Shown here in pieces: positions 1 through 10,497 of a DNA stretch of 64,000 nt (position 1 is the first letter of the stretch; every line of letters begins with the position of its first letter). The notes under the pieces are model-generated. The model ran no database searches and was not told the DNA's origin. It saw nothing but the letters and a program-made list of their open reading frames with translations. A program made the translations under genes and the position numbers. The stretch is taken from positions 868,001 to 932,000 of the forward strand of contig NZ_JQMV01000003.1 in NCBI RefSeq assembly GCF_000744885.1. Direction: 5' to 3'. Origin of the DNA: Thermus amyloliquefaciens (GTDB lineage Bacteria > Deinococcota > Deinococci > Deinococcales > Thermaceae).

Positions 1-189
1 CCCAACATGGCGGGGTCGGGCCCCATGTACCCCTTCCTCCACCACCTGAAGGCCCCGGCGGTGGGCCTGGGGGTGGGGTACCCAGGGAGCCGGGTGCACA
101 GCCCCAACGAGCACATCCGTATCCAGGACTTTGAGCGCGGGACCCTGGCCCTCCTGCGGCTTTTGGAGCTCCACTTCCTGGGCCGCTAG
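1..189 (+). CDS. C-terminal end of an M20-type metallopeptidase (partial)
   Basis: The frame is already open at base 1 and ends at a TAG at 187-189, so only about 62 residues are in the window. The tail has a glycine-rich GSGPMYP segment, then a VHSPNEH motif about 25 residues before the end. In M20-family dipeptidases and deacylases this region closes the catalytic domain and its His is a metal ligand. The upstream metal-binding part lies outside the window, so substrate cannot be judged. The next gene starts 29 bases downstream on the same strand. Confidence 0.7.
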   Translation, partial: PNMAGSGPMYPFLHHLKAPAVGLGVGYPGSRVHSPNEHIRIQDFERGTLALLRLLELHFLGR

Positions 190-218
190 GCGCCGGGGTC
201 TGCTAGGCTCTATGGGGT

Positions 219-1094
219 ATGCGCCTGGTCTTTGGTGAGCGCGATACCCCTTACCAGGAGGCCCGGGTGGTGGTCCTGCCCGTGCCCTACGACCTTTCCC
301 TGTCCTTCCTGCCGGGGGCGAGGCTTGGCCCTGAGGCCATCTTGCTGGCTAGCCGGGAGCTGGAGCCTTTTCTCCTGGAGCTCATGGTGGCCCCGGAGGA
401 GGTGGGGATCCATGCCGCGGAGCCCGTGCCCTGGGTGGCGGGAAGCGCGGAGGCCAGCCACGCCCTGATCCGGGAAGCGGCCCTTGAGCACCTGCGGGCG
501 GGCAAGTTCGTGGTTTCCCTGGGGGGGGACCACTCCATCACCCATCCCCTGGTCCAGGCCCACCGCGAGGCGCTGGGGGAGTTTTCCATCCTGCACATCG
601 ATGCCCACGCGGACCTTTACCCGGAGTGGCAAGGCTCGGTCTACTCCCACGCATCCCCCTTCCACCGGCTCCTAGAGGAGGGCTTTCCCCTGGTGCAGGT
701 GGGCATCCGGGCCATGGACAGGGAGTCCTTGGCCCTGGCCCGGGAGCGGGGGGTGGGGCTTTTCCCCGCCCACCGGCTTCACCGGGAGGGGCTACCCCTG
801 GGGGAGATCCTGGGGGCCCTAGGGGAGCGGGTCTACATCAGTTTGGATTTTGATGCCCTGGACCCTTCCCTCATGCCCAGCGTGGGCACCCCCCTCCCCG
901 GGGGCCTCACCTACCGCCAGGTGGTGGACCTCCTGGGGGCGGTGTTCCGGGAGAAGGAGGTGGTGGGGATGGACTTCGTGGAGCTTTCGCCCAATGGGCA
1001 GTTCCATGCGGAGATGACCGCGGCCCAGCTGGTCTACCACGCCATCGGCCTAAAGGGCCTCCAGGCGGGCTGGCTCGAGGCGGCCACCCCCTAA
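219..1094 (+). CDS. speB: agmatinase/ureohydrolase family protein (SpeB-like)
   Basis: This 291-residue protein belongs to the arginase/agmatinase family of binuclear manganese hydrolases, which release urea from guanidino compounds. The ligand motifs are complete: GGDHS (His105), HIDAHAD (Asp128, His130, Asp132) and SLDFD (Asp210, Asp212). Length matches the family. In Thermus thermophilus the SpeB homologue is known to act on N1-aminopropylagmatine in the polyamine pathway; that substrate is inferred here from the genus. The ATG at 219 gives the expected N-terminus, and a more downstream start would remove conserved residues. No other polyamine gene is visible in the window. Confidence 0.88.
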   Translation: MRLVFGERDTPYQEARVVVLPVPYDLSLSFLPGARLGPEAILLASRELEPFLLELMVAPEEVGIHAAEPVPWVAGSAEASHALIREAALEHLRAGKFVVSLGGDHSITHPLVQAHREALGEFSILHIDAHADLYPEWQGSVYSHASPFHRLLEEGFPLVQVGIRAMDRESLALARERGVGLFPAHRLHREGLPLGEILGALGERVYISLDFDALDPSLMPSVGTPLPGGLTYRQVVDLLGAVFREKEVVGMDFVELSPNGQFHAEMTAAQLVYHAIGLKGLQAGWLEAATP

Positions 1095-1133
1095 ACCACA
1101 TTCCTCGGCTTCCTGCCCCCTTAGCGTGGGGCC

Positions 1134-2027
1134 ATGGTCCGCTGGGTTCTTTGCCTGGGGCTCCTCCTCCACGGGTGGGTGCGGGCCGAGCCCCTTACCC
1201 TTCCCGACCTTTGGCAGAGGTCGTACGGGGAGGGGGGGTTCCGCGTGGAACGGGTTTTGGGGGAGGGGCCTTCCTTCACCCGCCTTCAGTTCTCCCACCT
1301 TTCCGATGGCCTTCGGGTCCATGGGTTTGCCAACCTGCCCAAGGGCAAGGGCCCCTTTCCCGTGGTGGTGGTCCTCCATGGCTACGTGGAGCCGAGCCGC
1401 TACCGCCTCCTGGCCTATACCACCCCTTATGCGGACTTCTTCGCCAGGGAAGGGTACCTGGTCCTGCACCCCAACTATCGGGGCCATCCCCCCTCGGAGG
1501 GGCGGCCCGCCGGGGGCCTGCGCCACGCGTATGCGGTGGACGTGCTCAACTTGCTGGCCGAGGTGCGCAAGGGTGCCCTGCCCCAAGCGGATGGGAGGCG
1601 CATCGCCCTCTTCGGCCACTCCATGGGCGGGGGGATCGCCCAGGTGGTGGCCTTGGTGGATCCCCGCCTGAAGGGGGTGGTGCTCCAGGGCAGCATGAGC
1701 GGGGACGAGAGGCGGAACCTGGAGCGGATCCATCGCTGGTCGGGGGGCGCTCGAGGCCTTGAGCTTTGGGCCTTGCCCGCAAAAACCCTGGCGGAGGCTT
1801 CCGCCTGGACCTACCTGGAGAGGGTCGCTGTGCCCTTCAGCGTCCACCACGGCACCCAGGATGCCCAGGTGCCCCCGGAGTGGTCGTGGGAGCTTTGCCG
1901 AAGGCTTAAGGCCTTGGGGAAGCCGGTGGAGTGCTTCCGTTACCCTGCGGGCCACCTTTTCCGCGGGGAGGCGGACCGGGTCTTCCGCCAAAGGGTCCTG
2001 GACTTTTTCGGGCGGGTCTTGCGCTAA
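1134..2027 (+). CDS. secreted alpha/beta hydrolase (dienelactone hydrolase / prolyl oligopeptidase type)
   Basis: A 297-residue protein that starts with a hydrophobic leader ending around the Ala/Glu at residue 19, so it is probably exported. The nucleophile elbow GHSMGGG places the catalytic Ser at 163. An Asp in HHGTQDAQVP near residue 242 and a His in PAGHLF at about 274 complete a typical triad order. The hydrolase fold is clear, but the substrate is not predictable. It follows speB by 39 bases, and a 54-residue membrane ORF starts 9 bases after it, so the three may be cotranscribed. Confidence 0.8.
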   Translation: MVRWVLCLGLLLHGWVRAEPLTLPDLWQRSYGEGGFRVERVLGEGPSFTRLQFSHLSDGLRVHGFANLPKGKGPFPVVVVLHGYVEPSRYRLLAYTTPYADFFAREGYLVLHPNYRGHPPSEGRPAGGLRHAYAVDVLNLLAEVRKGALPQADGRRIALFGHSMGGGIAQVVALVDPRLKGVVLQGSMSGDERRNLERIHRWSGGARGLELWALPAKTLAEASAWTYLERVAVPFSVHHGTQDAQVPPEWSWELCRRLKALGKPVECFRYPAGHLFRGEADRVFRQRVLDFFGRVLR

Positions 2028-2036
2028 CTTGGAGCC

Positions 2037-2201
2037 ATGAGCCTGGTGTTGGCCCACCTCGAGGCCCTCTTCTTGGCCTTGGCCTTCGGCAGCCTGGTCT
2101 TGGGGATCCTCGCCCGGCTTGTGGGGGTGCGGAGGGTTTGGCCCTTCCTCCTCGTGGCCGGGGTTTTCCTGGCCTTGGCCCTCTGGGCTGGGTTAGAATA
2201 G
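2037..2201 (+). CDS. small two-helix membrane protein, unknown function
   Basis: A 54-codon ORF starts at ATG 2037, nine bases after the hydrolase stop, with a GGAG just upstream. It encodes two hydrophobic stretches (residues about 10-28 and 36-52) split by a short basic loop GVRRVW, the shape of a small inner-membrane hairpin. It ends six bases before the next gene's GTG start. Codon use (G/C third positions) matches its neighbours. I recognise no family; the position inside a tight gene run is the main support. Confidence 0.5.
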   Translation: MSLVLAHLEALFLALAFGSLVLGILARLVGVRRVWPFLLVAGVFLALALWAGLE

Positions 2202-2207
2202 GCCCTT

Positions 2208-3110
2208 GTGGCTAAGCACGTGGTTTCCGTCTCCCTGGGAGGAAGCCGCCGGGACTCCAGGGTCCAGGTGGAGCTTCTGGGGGAAGAGGTGGTTTTGGAA
2301 AGGCGGGGCACGGATGGCGACTTCAGGAAGGCCCTTGCCCTCATCGCCGAGTTGGATGGCCGGGTGGACGCCATCGGCCTTGGGGGCATCGACCTCTACC
2401 TCTGGGCAGGGGGACGGCGCTACACCATCCGGGACGCCAAAGGGCTCAAGGAGGCTGCCCGTAAGACCCCGGTGGTGGACGGCTCGGGCCTAAAGCACAC
2501 CTTGGAGCGCCGGGCGGTGGCCCAACTGGCGGGGCTGATAGACTGGAAAAAAACCAAGGTGTTGCTGCCCTCCGCCGTGGATCGCTTCGGCTTGGCCGAG
2601 GCCCTGCACGAGGCTGGAGCCCGGGTTCTTTACGGGGATTTCATCTTTGCCCTGGGGTTGCCCATACCCCTCTACTCCCTCTCCTTCTTGCAGAAGCTGG
2701 CCTTTGTGCTCCTTCCCCTCCTCACCCAGCTTCCCTTCCAGCTCCTTTACCCCACGGGGGAAAAACAGGAGAAGCGGGTGGTGGACTGGCGGAGCCGCTA
2801 CTACCTCTGGGCGGATGTGGTGGCGGGGGACTGGCACTACCTCAAGCGCCACATGCCCGACGACATGCGGGGAAAGACGGTGCTCACCAACACCACCACG
2901 GCGGAGGACGTGGCCTTTCTTAGGGAACGGGGGGTAAGGCGCCTCATCACCACCACCCCCCGCCTCCAGGGGCGGAGCTTTGGCACCAACGTCATGGAGG
3001 CCCTTTTGGTGGCCTTGGCCGGGCGGGAGCTTGGGGAGGAGGAGTATCTTCGGTATATTGACCTCTTAGGGCTTGAGCCCCAGGTCTTGGACCTACAGGA
3101 GGAAGCATGA
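2208..3110 (+). CDS. conserved protein annotated as quinate 5-dehydrogenase in Thermus relatives
   Basis: A 300-residue protein beginning at GTG 2208 and overlapping efp by four bases (ATGA). The N-terminal half has a repeated LGG/GLGGIDLYL pattern and the C-terminal half a run TVLTNTTTAEDVAFLRERGV suggesting a Rossmann-like nucleotide fold. Deinococcus-Thermus orthologues carry the name quinate 5-dehydrogenase, but I see no shikimate-dehydrogenase signature that would prove it. The strict linkage to efp suggests a conserved operon; whether that reflects function is unknown. Confidence 0.6.
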   Translation: MAKHVVSVSLGGSRRDSRVQVELLGEEVVLERRGTDGDFRKALALIAELDGRVDAIGLGGIDLYLWAGGRRYTIRDAKGLKEAARKTPVVDGSGLKHTLERRAVAQLAGLIDWKKTKVLLPSAVDRFGLAEALHEAGARVLYGDFIFALGLPIPLYSLSFLQKLAFVLLPLLTQLPFQLLYPTGEKQEKRVVDWRSRYYLWADVVAGDWHYLKRHMPDDMRGKTVLTNTTTAEDVAFLRERGVRRLITTTPRLQGRSFGTNVMEALLVALAGRELGEEEYLRYIDLLGLEPQVLDLQEEA

Positions 3111-3661
3111 TCAGCGTGACCGATCTACGGCCCGGCACCAAGGTCAAGATGGAAGGCGGCTTGTGGGAGTGCGTGGAGTACCAGCACCAGAAGATCGGCC
3201 GTGGCGGGGCCAAGGTGGTGGCCAAGTTCAAGAACTTGGAAACGGGGGCCACCATTGAGCGCACCTTCAACTCCGGGGAGAAGCTGGAGGACATCTACGT
3301 GGAGACCCGGGAGCTCCAGTACCTGTACCAGGAGGGGGACGACCTGGTCTTCATGGACCTCGAGACCTACGAGCAGTTCCACCTGCCCAAGGACCAGGTG
3401 GAGGCGGCGCGGTTTCTCAAGGAGGGGATGACCGTCCTGGGGGACATGTACGAGGGGCGCCCCCTGAAGATCACCCCCCCCACCGTGGTGGAGCTCAAGG
3501 TGGTGGACACGCCCCCGGGGGTGCGGGGGGACACGGTTTCCGGCGGGAGCAAACCCGCCACCCTGGAGACCGGAGCGGTGGTCCAGGTGCCCCTGTTTGT
3601 GGAGCCCGGCGAGGTCATCAAGGTGGACACCCGCACGGGCCAGTACGTGGGCCGCGCCTGA
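3107..3661 (+). CDS. efp: translation elongation factor P
   Basis: EF-P binds between the P and E sites and relieves ribosome stalling at consecutive prolines. The 184 residues match the usual bacterial length, with the KOW-like domain 1 carrying the tip loop KIGRGGAK and two following OB domains ending TGQYVGRA. The tip residue is Arg32, not the Lys34-type tip of Escherichia coli. Arg32 EF-Ps in other bacteria can be rhamnosylated by EarP, but no earP is seen in this window, so modification is open. The start ATG overlaps the upstream stop by four bases and an AGGAGGA precedes it. Confidence 0.97.
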   Translation: MISVTDLRPGTKVKMEGGLWECVEYQHQKIGRGGAKVVAKFKNLETGATIERTFNSGEKLEDIYVETRELQYLYQEGDDLVFMDLETYEQFHLPKDQVEAARFLKEGMTVLGDMYEGRPLKITPPTVVELKVVDTPPGVRGDTVSGGSKPATLETGAVVQVPLFVEPGEVIKVDTRTGQYVGRA

Positions 3662-3678
3662 GGCTTTTGGGCGGGAGG

Positions 3679-3707
3679 GCCCGGGTTCACCCCCGGGCTT
3701 TTCTTTT
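3679..3707 (+). terminator. rho-independent terminator after efp
   Basis: A 7-bp perfect stem GCCCGGG / CCCGGGC (3679-3685 with 3692-3698) and a 6-base loop are followed by TTTTCTTTT. It separates efp from accB. Confidence 0.85.
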
Positions 3708-3769
3708 ACTGGGTCCAAGGGCACGGGTGGCCCTTGGTTAGGGTAAGCTTGATGCCGCGAGGTGCACCC

Positions 3770-4294
3770 ATGACGCCCAAGGAGCTGAAGCAGATCCTGC
3801 AGGCCCTGGTGGAGCACGGGGTGAGCGAGCTCACCCTGGAGACCCCGGACTACAAGCTCACCGTACGCCGAGGGGGCGAGGTGCAGGTGGTGGCCTTGCC
3901 GCAAGGGATAACCGCCCCTTCCGCCTCCACCCCGCCTCCCTTGCCCACGCCCGCCACTTCGGGCGTGCCGGTTCCTGCGGCTCCGGCCCCGGAGGCTTCC
4001 CTCGAGGCCCCCGAGGCGAAGGAGGCCAAGGGGGCAGAGGAGGGGTGCCCGGGTTGCGTGGAGGTGAGGGCCCCCATCGTGGGTACCTTCTACCGGGCCC
4101 CGGCCCCCGACGCCCCCCCTTACGTGAAGGAAGGGGACCGGGTGGAGAAGGGCCAGGTGCTCTGCATCATCGAGGCCATGAAGCTCATGAACGAGATTGA
4201 GTCGGAGGTTTCGGGCATCGTTAAGAAGATCTTGGTGAAAAATGGAGAGCCCGTGGAGTACGGGCAGCCCCTTTTCCTGATCCAGCCGCTATGA
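3770..4294 (+). CDS. accB: acetyl-CoA carboxylase biotin carboxyl carrier protein
   Basis: The biotin carrier of acetyl-CoA carboxylase, the first committed step of fatty acid synthesis. The C-terminal biotinyl domain has the EAMKLMNE motif with the biotinylated Lys at 138. A Pro/Ala-rich flexible linker (about residues 45-85) joins it to an N-terminal domain starting TPKELKQILQ. I chose ATG 3770 because GAGGTG lies six bases before it and the family N-terminus begins here; in-frame GTG 3734 and ATG 3752 would add a non-conserved leader. The gene overlaps accC by four bases, as expected for a two-subunit operon. Confidence 0.96.
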   Translation: MTPKELKQILQALVEHGVSELTLETPDYKLTVRRGGEVQVVALPQGITAPSASTPPPLPTPATSGVPVPAAPAPEASLEAPEAKEAKGAEEGCPGCVEVRAPIVGTFYRAPAPDAPPYVKEGDRVEKGQVLCIIEAMKLMNEIESEVSGIVKKILVKNGEPVEYGQPLFLIQPL

Positions 4295-5628
4295 AAAAGG
4301 TTCTGATCGCCAACCGAGGGGAGATCGCCCTGAGGATTATCCGGGCCGCCAAGGAGTTGGGGATCAAGACCGTGGTGGCCCACTCCACCGCCGACGAGAA
4401 GAGCCTGCCGGTGCTCTTGGCCGACGAGGCCATCTGCATCGGCCCGCCCCCCTCGGGGCAGAGCTACCTGAACATCCCCAACCTGCTTTCCGCGGCCATC
4501 GTGACCGGGGCCGACGCCATCCACCCCGGGTACGGCTTCCTGGCGGAAAACGCCACCTTTGCCGAGATGTGCCGGGACCACGGCATCACCTTCATCGGCC
4601 CCACCCCGGAGAACATGCGGGCCCTGGGGGACAAGGCCACCGCCAGGAAGGTGGCGCGGGAGGCTGGGGTGCCCACGGTTCCGGGGACGGATGAGCTTGA
4701 GAGCGTGGAGGAGGCCAAGCGCGCCGCCCAGGAGATCGGCTACCCCGTGATCCTCAAGGCCTCCGCCGGGGGCGGGGGCAGGGGGATGCGCTTGGTGCAC
4801 ACCGAGGAGGAGCTGGAGAGGGCGGTCCAGCAGGCCCAGGAGGAGGCCCGGGCCGCCTTTGGCAACCCCGCCGTCTATCTGGAGAAGTACATTGAGGAGC
4901 CCAAGCACATCGAGATCCAGGTCCTGGGGGATGGGGAGAACGTCATCCACCTTTGGGAGAGGGACTGCTCCATCCAGCGCCGGCACCAGAAGCTCTTGGA
5001 GGAGGCCCCCAGCACCCTGCCCTTGGAGACCCGGAAGGCCATCGCCGAGGCGGCTGCCCGGCTCGCTCGGCACGTGGGGTATGTCTCCGCGGGCACCCTG
5101 GAGTTTCTGGTGGATAAGGAGGGGAATTTTTACTTCATTGAGATGAACACCCGCATCCAGGTGGAGCACCCCGTGACCGAGATGATCACGGGGATTGACC
5201 TGGTCCAGGCCCAGTTCCGCATCGCCATGGGGGAGAAGCTCTGGCTCCGGCAGGAGGAGGTGGAGGTCCGGGGGCATGCCCTCGAGGTGCGGGTCAACGC
5301 CGAGGACCCGGAGAAGGGCTTTAGGCCCTCCATCGGCAAGGTGGAAACCCTCCTTTTCCCCGGGGGGCCGGGGATCCGGGTGGACAGCCACCTCTATGCG
5401 GGGTACCAGATCCCGCCCCACTACGACAGCTTGATCGCCAAGATCATCGCCTGGGCCCCCACCCGGGAGGAGGCCATCAAGCGCATGGAAAGGGCCCTTT
5501 CCGAGACGGTCATCGAGGGGCCCGGCCTCAAGACCACCATCCCCTTCCACCAAAGGGTGCTGCAAAACGCCTTCTTCCGCCGGGGGGCGGTCTACACCAA
5601 CTTCGTGGCCCGGCGGATGGAGATGTAG
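4291..5628 (+). CDS. accC: acetyl-CoA carboxylase biotin carboxylase subunit
   Basis: Carboxylates the biotin on AccB using bicarbonate and ATP. The 445-residue protein has the family's KKVLIANRGEIALRI start, the glycine-rich ATP-grasp loop (SAGGGGRGMR), EKYIEEPKHIE, and the catalytic FIEMNTRIQVEHPVTE segment. Length and motif order are complete. The start overlaps accB by four bases, so the subunits are translationally coupled. The carboxyltransferase genes accA and accD are not in this window. Confidence 0.97.
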   Translation: MKKVLIANRGEIALRIIRAAKELGIKTVVAHSTADEKSLPVLLADEAICIGPPPSGQSYLNIPNLLSAAIVTGADAIHPGYGFLAENATFAEMCRDHGITFIGPTPENMRALGDKATARKVAREAGVPTVPGTDELESVEEAKRAAQEIGYPVILKASAGGGGRGMRLVHTEEELERAVQQAQEEARAAFGNPAVYLEKYIEEPKHIEIQVLGDGENVIHLWERDCSIQRRHQKLLEEAPSTLPLETRKAIAEAAARLARHVGYVSAGTLEFLVDKEGNFYFIEMNTRIQVEHPVTEMITGIDLVQAQFRIAMGEKLWLRQEEVEVRGHALEVRVNAEDPEKGFRPSIGKVETLLFPGGPGIRVDSHLYAGYQIPPHYDSLIAKIIAWAPTREEAIKRMERALSETVIEGPGLKTTIPFHQRVLQNAFFRRGAVYTNFVARRMEM

Positions 5629-5637
5629 ACTGGGCGT

Positions 5638-5970
5638 GTGATGGTGGAGTACGAGATCAGCGACCATGCCCTCGAGGGGCTGGTGGCCCATGCCCTTTCC
5701 GAGGTCCAGGGGGTGCGGCTTCTGGAAACCACCCCCCGCTCCCTGGGGGAGGTTTTCCGGCGGATGAAGCCCATCAAGGTGGAGCGCACCCCCGAGGGGT
5801 TCACCGTGGACCTGGTCCTTTCCGTGGACTACGGGGTTCCCATCCCCGAGGTGGCCCAGGCGGTGCAGAAGGCCGTGAGGGAGGCCCTTTACCTGGCCAC
5901 GGGGGAGAAGGTGTTGGCGGTCAACCTCACCGTGGCCCAGGTGGAGTACCGGAAGGAGGCCCATGCTTAG
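5638..5970 (+). CDS. Asp23/Gls24 family protein
   Basis: A 110-residue protein with the alternating-strand pattern of the Asp23/Gls24 (alkaline shock) family, including the VEYEISDHALEGLVAHAL opening and a DLVLSVDYGVPIPEVAQ core. In many bacteria this gene lies between accC and nusB, exactly as here, which supports the call. The start is either GTG 5638 or the adjacent ATG 5641; neither has a strong ribosome binding site. Its end overlaps nusB by eight bases. A molecular role is not established for the stand-alone family. Confidence 0.82.
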   Translation: MMVEYEISDHALEGLVAHALSEVQGVRLLETTPRSLGEVFRRMKPIKVERTPEGFTVDLVLSVDYGVPIPEVAQAVQKAVREALYLATGEKVLAVNLTVAQVEYRKEAHA

Positions 5971-6418
5971 GCGAGCCCGGGAGCTGGCCATGCGGGCCCT
6001 GTTTGCCCACACCCAGGGGGGGGTGGACCTGGAGGAGGCCTTCCGTCACGCCTTGGAGGAGATGGGGGGGGAGGAGGACGCCTACGGCGATCCCCTGGAC
6101 CAGGAAGGGGTGGCCTTTGCCCGGAGGCTCTTGGAGGGGTACAAGGCCCATGCGGAGGAGGTGGACCGGGTGCTGCGGGAAACCGTGGAGGGATGGGATT
6201 TCGCCCAGATGTCCAAAACCGACCTCACGGTCTTGCGCCTGGCCACCTACGAGATGCTCTACGAGCCCACCCCCTTCGCCCCCCTGATCGAGGTGGCGGT
6301 GAAGATCGCCAACCGCTACGGGGGGGAGCACTCCGGGGCTTTTGTCAACGGGGTCCTTGGCCGCTTGTACCGGCGGATTAAGGGGGGCGAGCTGAAGGCG
6401 GTGCCCAAGGAGGACTGA
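5963..6418 (+). CDS. nusB: transcription antitermination factor NusB
   Basis: NusB binds boxA RNA with NusE (ribosomal protein S10) and supports antitermination in rRNA operons. The 151-residue helical protein has the Arg-rich N-terminus RRARELAMRALFA and the conserved DLTVLRLATYEMLYEP and NRYGGEHSGAFVNGVLGRL segments. It sits in the classic accB-accC-asp23-nusB-folD order, overlapping the gene before by eight bases and ending one base before folD. Confidence 0.95.
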   Translation: MLRRARELAMRALFAHTQGGVDLEEAFRHALEEMGGEEDAYGDPLDQEGVAFARRLLEGYKAHAEEVDRVLRETVEGWDFAQMSKTDLTVLRLATYEMLYEPTPFAPLIEVAVKIANRYGGEHSGAFVNGVLGRLYRRIKGGELKAVPKED

Positions 6419-6419
6419 G

Positions 6420-7271
6420 ATGACCCTTGCCCGTATCCTTTCCGGCCACGAGGTGGCGCAGGCCGTGTACCAGGAGCTAAGGGAGACCCTTAGCTCCCTG
6501 CCCTTTGTGCCCTCCCTCCGGGTGATCCGCCTGGGGGATGACCCCGCCTCGGTTTCCTACGTGCGCCTGAAGGACAAAAGGGCCCGGGAGCTGGGCCTTT
6601 TGAGCCAGGTGGAGGTGTACCCGGCGGATACCCCCGAGGAGGCCCTTTTAGAGCGGATCGCCACCCTGAACCAGGATCCCGAGGTGGACGGTATCCTGGT
6701 CCAGCTTCCCTTGCCCGCCCACATCCGCACGGATCGGGTTTTGGAGGCCATCTCTCCCCTCAAGGATGTGGACGGCTTCCACCCCATCAACGTGGGCAAG
6801 CTTTGGAGCGGGGGCGAGGGGCTTTTCCCCTGCACCCCCTTGGGCATCGTGCGCCTCCTAAAGCACCACGGGGTGGAGCTAAGGGGCAAGGAGGTGGTGG
6901 TCCTGGGCCGGTCCAACATCGTCGGCAAGCCCCTGGCCGGCCTCCTCCTGCGGGAGGACGCCACCGTGACCGTGGCCCATTCCCGCACCCGGAACCTTCC
7001 GGAGGTAACCCGGCGGGCAGAGGTGCTGGTGGTGGCGGTGGGGAAGCCCCACCTGGTGCGCAGGGAGTGGGTGCGGCCGGGGGCCATCGTGGTGGACGTG
7101 GGGGTGAACCGGGTGGACGACAAGCTCCTTGGCGATGTGCACCCCGAGGTGGCCGAGGTGGCCTCCGCCCTCACCCCGGTCCCCGGGGGTGTGGGGCCCA
7201 TGACCGTGGCCATGCTGATGGCCAACACCGTGAAGGCGGCTTTGCTCAGGCGGCATGGAGCTCCTCGCTAA
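6420..7271 (+). CDS. folD: bifunctional methylenetetrahydrofolate dehydrogenase / methenyltetrahydrofolate cyclohydrolase
   Basis: FolD interconverts methylene-, methenyl- and formyl-tetrahydrofolate for one-carbon metabolism, feeding purine synthesis (purH is also in this window). The 283-residue protein has SYVRLKDKRARE with the catalytic Lys, GILVQLPLP, VDGFHPINVGKL, and the nucleotide-binding VVVLGRSNIVGKPLAGLLL. The PGGVGPMTVAMLM tail is complete. It begins one base after nusB and overlaps the next gene by 17 bases. Confidence 0.96.
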   Translation: MTLARILSGHEVAQAVYQELRETLSSLPFVPSLRVIRLGDDPASVSYVRLKDKRARELGLLSQVEVYPADTPEEALLERIATLNQDPEVDGILVQLPLPAHIRTDRVLEAISPLKDVDGFHPINVGKLWSGGEGLFPCTPLGIVRLLKHHGVELRGKEVVVLGRSNIVGKPLAGLLLREDATVTVAHSRTRNLPEVTRRAEVLVVAVGKPHLVRREWVRPGAIVVDVGVNRVDDKLLGDVHPEVAEVASALTPVPGGVGPMTVAMLMANTVKAALLRRHGAPR

Positions 7272-7710
7272 CCAGGTCTTTTGGACGGCGATCCTGGCCA
7301 ACCTTCTGGCCCAGACCCTGAAGCTTTTCCTCTATTACCTGCTGGAGGGCCGGTTTCAGTGGGAACGCTTCTTGGAAACCGGGGGGATGCCCAGCTCCCA
7401 CTCCGCCACCGTGAGCGCCTTGGCCATGGGGGTGGGCTTCCGGGAGGGCTTTGGTAGCACCCTGTTCGCCGTGGCCGCCGTCCTTGCCCTCATCGTCATG
7501 TACGACGCCACGGGGATCCGCCGGGCGGCGGGGCTTCATGCCCAGCTCCTCAACCAGTTGGTTCAGGAACTGCAGCAGGTTTTGCAGAAGGGTCCCGCCC
7601 CGGAGCCTTTGAAGGAGCTTTTGGGCCACACGTACCTCGAGGTCCTGGTGGGGGCCCTTCTGGGCGCCTTGGTGGCCTTCCTCAGCTTTCACCTTTTCCC
7701 GGCGGCGTAG
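7255..7710 (+). CDS. divergent PAP2 family membrane protein (DUF212)
   Basis: A 151-residue membrane protein with the hallmark GGMPSSHSATVSALA segment and MYDATGIRRAAG, which define the divergent acid-phosphatase/vanadium-peroxidase group (DUF212). Four hydrophobic segments are visible. The enzymatic substrate is unknown, though a lipid phosphate is plausible. The start overlaps the end of folD by 17 bases, so it is likely cotranscribed. Its last 22 bases overlap the end of a convergent small membrane gene. Confidence 0.88.
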   Translation: MELLANQVFWTAILANLLAQTLKLFLYYLLEGRFQWERFLETGGMPSSHSATVSALAMGVGFREGFGSTLFAVAAVLALIVMYDATGIRRAAGLHAQLLNQLVQELQQVLQKGPAPEPLKELLGHTYLEVLVGALLGALVAFLSFHLFPAA

Positions 7711-7889
7711 AAGGCCAGGGTTTGCCCCAAAAGGAAGACCAGGAGCCCCAGCACCGGGGAGAGGAAGAAGACGAAAACGCTCACGAAGAGCACCAGCGCC
7801 AGGGGCAGGAGGGGCTTTTTGAAACGGTGGAAGACCCAGAGGTTCAAAAGGCCGAAGAAGAGGAGGAGGCCAAGGGCCATGGTTTCCAT
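7689..7889 (-). CDS. small membrane protein, unknown function
   Basis: A 66-residue ORF of two or three hydrophobic segments separated by a basic FHRFKKP loop, ending AAGKR. It overlaps the 3' end of the DUF212 gene by 22 bases in convergent orientation. The composition is that of a real membrane protein rather than a shadow: the antisense frame there is charged and low complexity. Start may be the ATG at 7889 or at 7880. No family is recognised. Confidence 0.55.
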   Translation of the reverse strand: METMALGLLLFFGLLNLWVFHRFKKPLLPLALVLFVSVFVFFLSPVLGLLVFLLGQTLAFYAAGKR

Positions 7890-7908
7890 GGGGCACCATT
7901 GTAAGCCC

Positions 7909-7936
7909 TTGCCAGGTGGGCGCCATGGGGTAAACT
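7909..7936 (+). promoter_or_regulatory. sigma-A type promoter for the Fe-S oxidoreductase gene
   Basis: TTGCCA (7909-7914), a 16-base spacer and TAAACT (7931-7936). A strong AAGGAGG lies just before the ATG at 7964. Confidence 0.55.
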
Positions 7937-7963
7937 TTTACTGAGTATAAGGAGGTTGGACCC

Positions 7964-9942
<1,979 letters not shown>

Positions 9943-9946
<4 letters not shown>

Positions 9947-10497
9947 GTCCCCCGTGGGGGCTTGGGCTTCTGGTAAACGGCGAAGACCCGGTAGGCCCCC
10001 ATCCACCCCTCCCCGAAGGCCCTTAGGGCCAGGCCTGGGGGAGGGGTGAGGAGTTCATAGGGTTCCCAGTAGAAGGGGCTATGGGGGCGGCCCCGGCGGA
10101 TGGCTTCCCGGCGGCTAAAGCCCTCCACCAGGACCAGCCCTCCCGGAGCCACCAGGGGAGGGAGGGCCTTAAGGAGAGGGCGGTTCACGTAATAGCTCAT
10201 GAGGACGGCGGCGAAGGGGCCCTTGGGCAGGTGGGCCAGGGCCTGGGGAGCCTCGAGGTCCAGCCCCACGGGGGTCAGGCCGCTCCTGCCCCTAAGCCTT
10301 CGCAGGGCCTCGAGGCTCCTTTCCACCAGGACCACGGGGTGGCCCCTTTGCAGGAAGTAGTGGGCGTTCCGTCCCAGGCCCCCCGCCAGGTCCAGCACGG
10401 GCCCAGGGGGGACGAGGGGCCCGTAGGCCCGCACCGTGAAGGCGGGAGACCGCTCCCCTTCGCTTTCCCGGTAGAAGGCGTCCCAATCCCTAGGCAT
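9943..10497 (-). CDS. class I SAM-dependent methyltransferase
   Basis: A 184-residue protein with the SAM-binding motif I VLDLAGGLGRNAHYF (about residues 34-48) and an acidic strand-2 end LVERS. A later LVLVEGFSRREAIR segment matches the TehB/UbiE-like methyltransferase core. The methyl acceptor is unknown. Its last four bases overlap the end of the Fe-S gene on the other strand, and its start overlaps the end of the TerC gene by eight bases, so it is the last gene of a minus-strand run of three. Confidence 0.8.

Noticed and set aside
4120-6012. 630-codon minus-strand frame across accB-accC
   Set aside because: His/Gly/Leu-rich shadow of accC and its neighbours; the plus strand holds complete conserved proteins.
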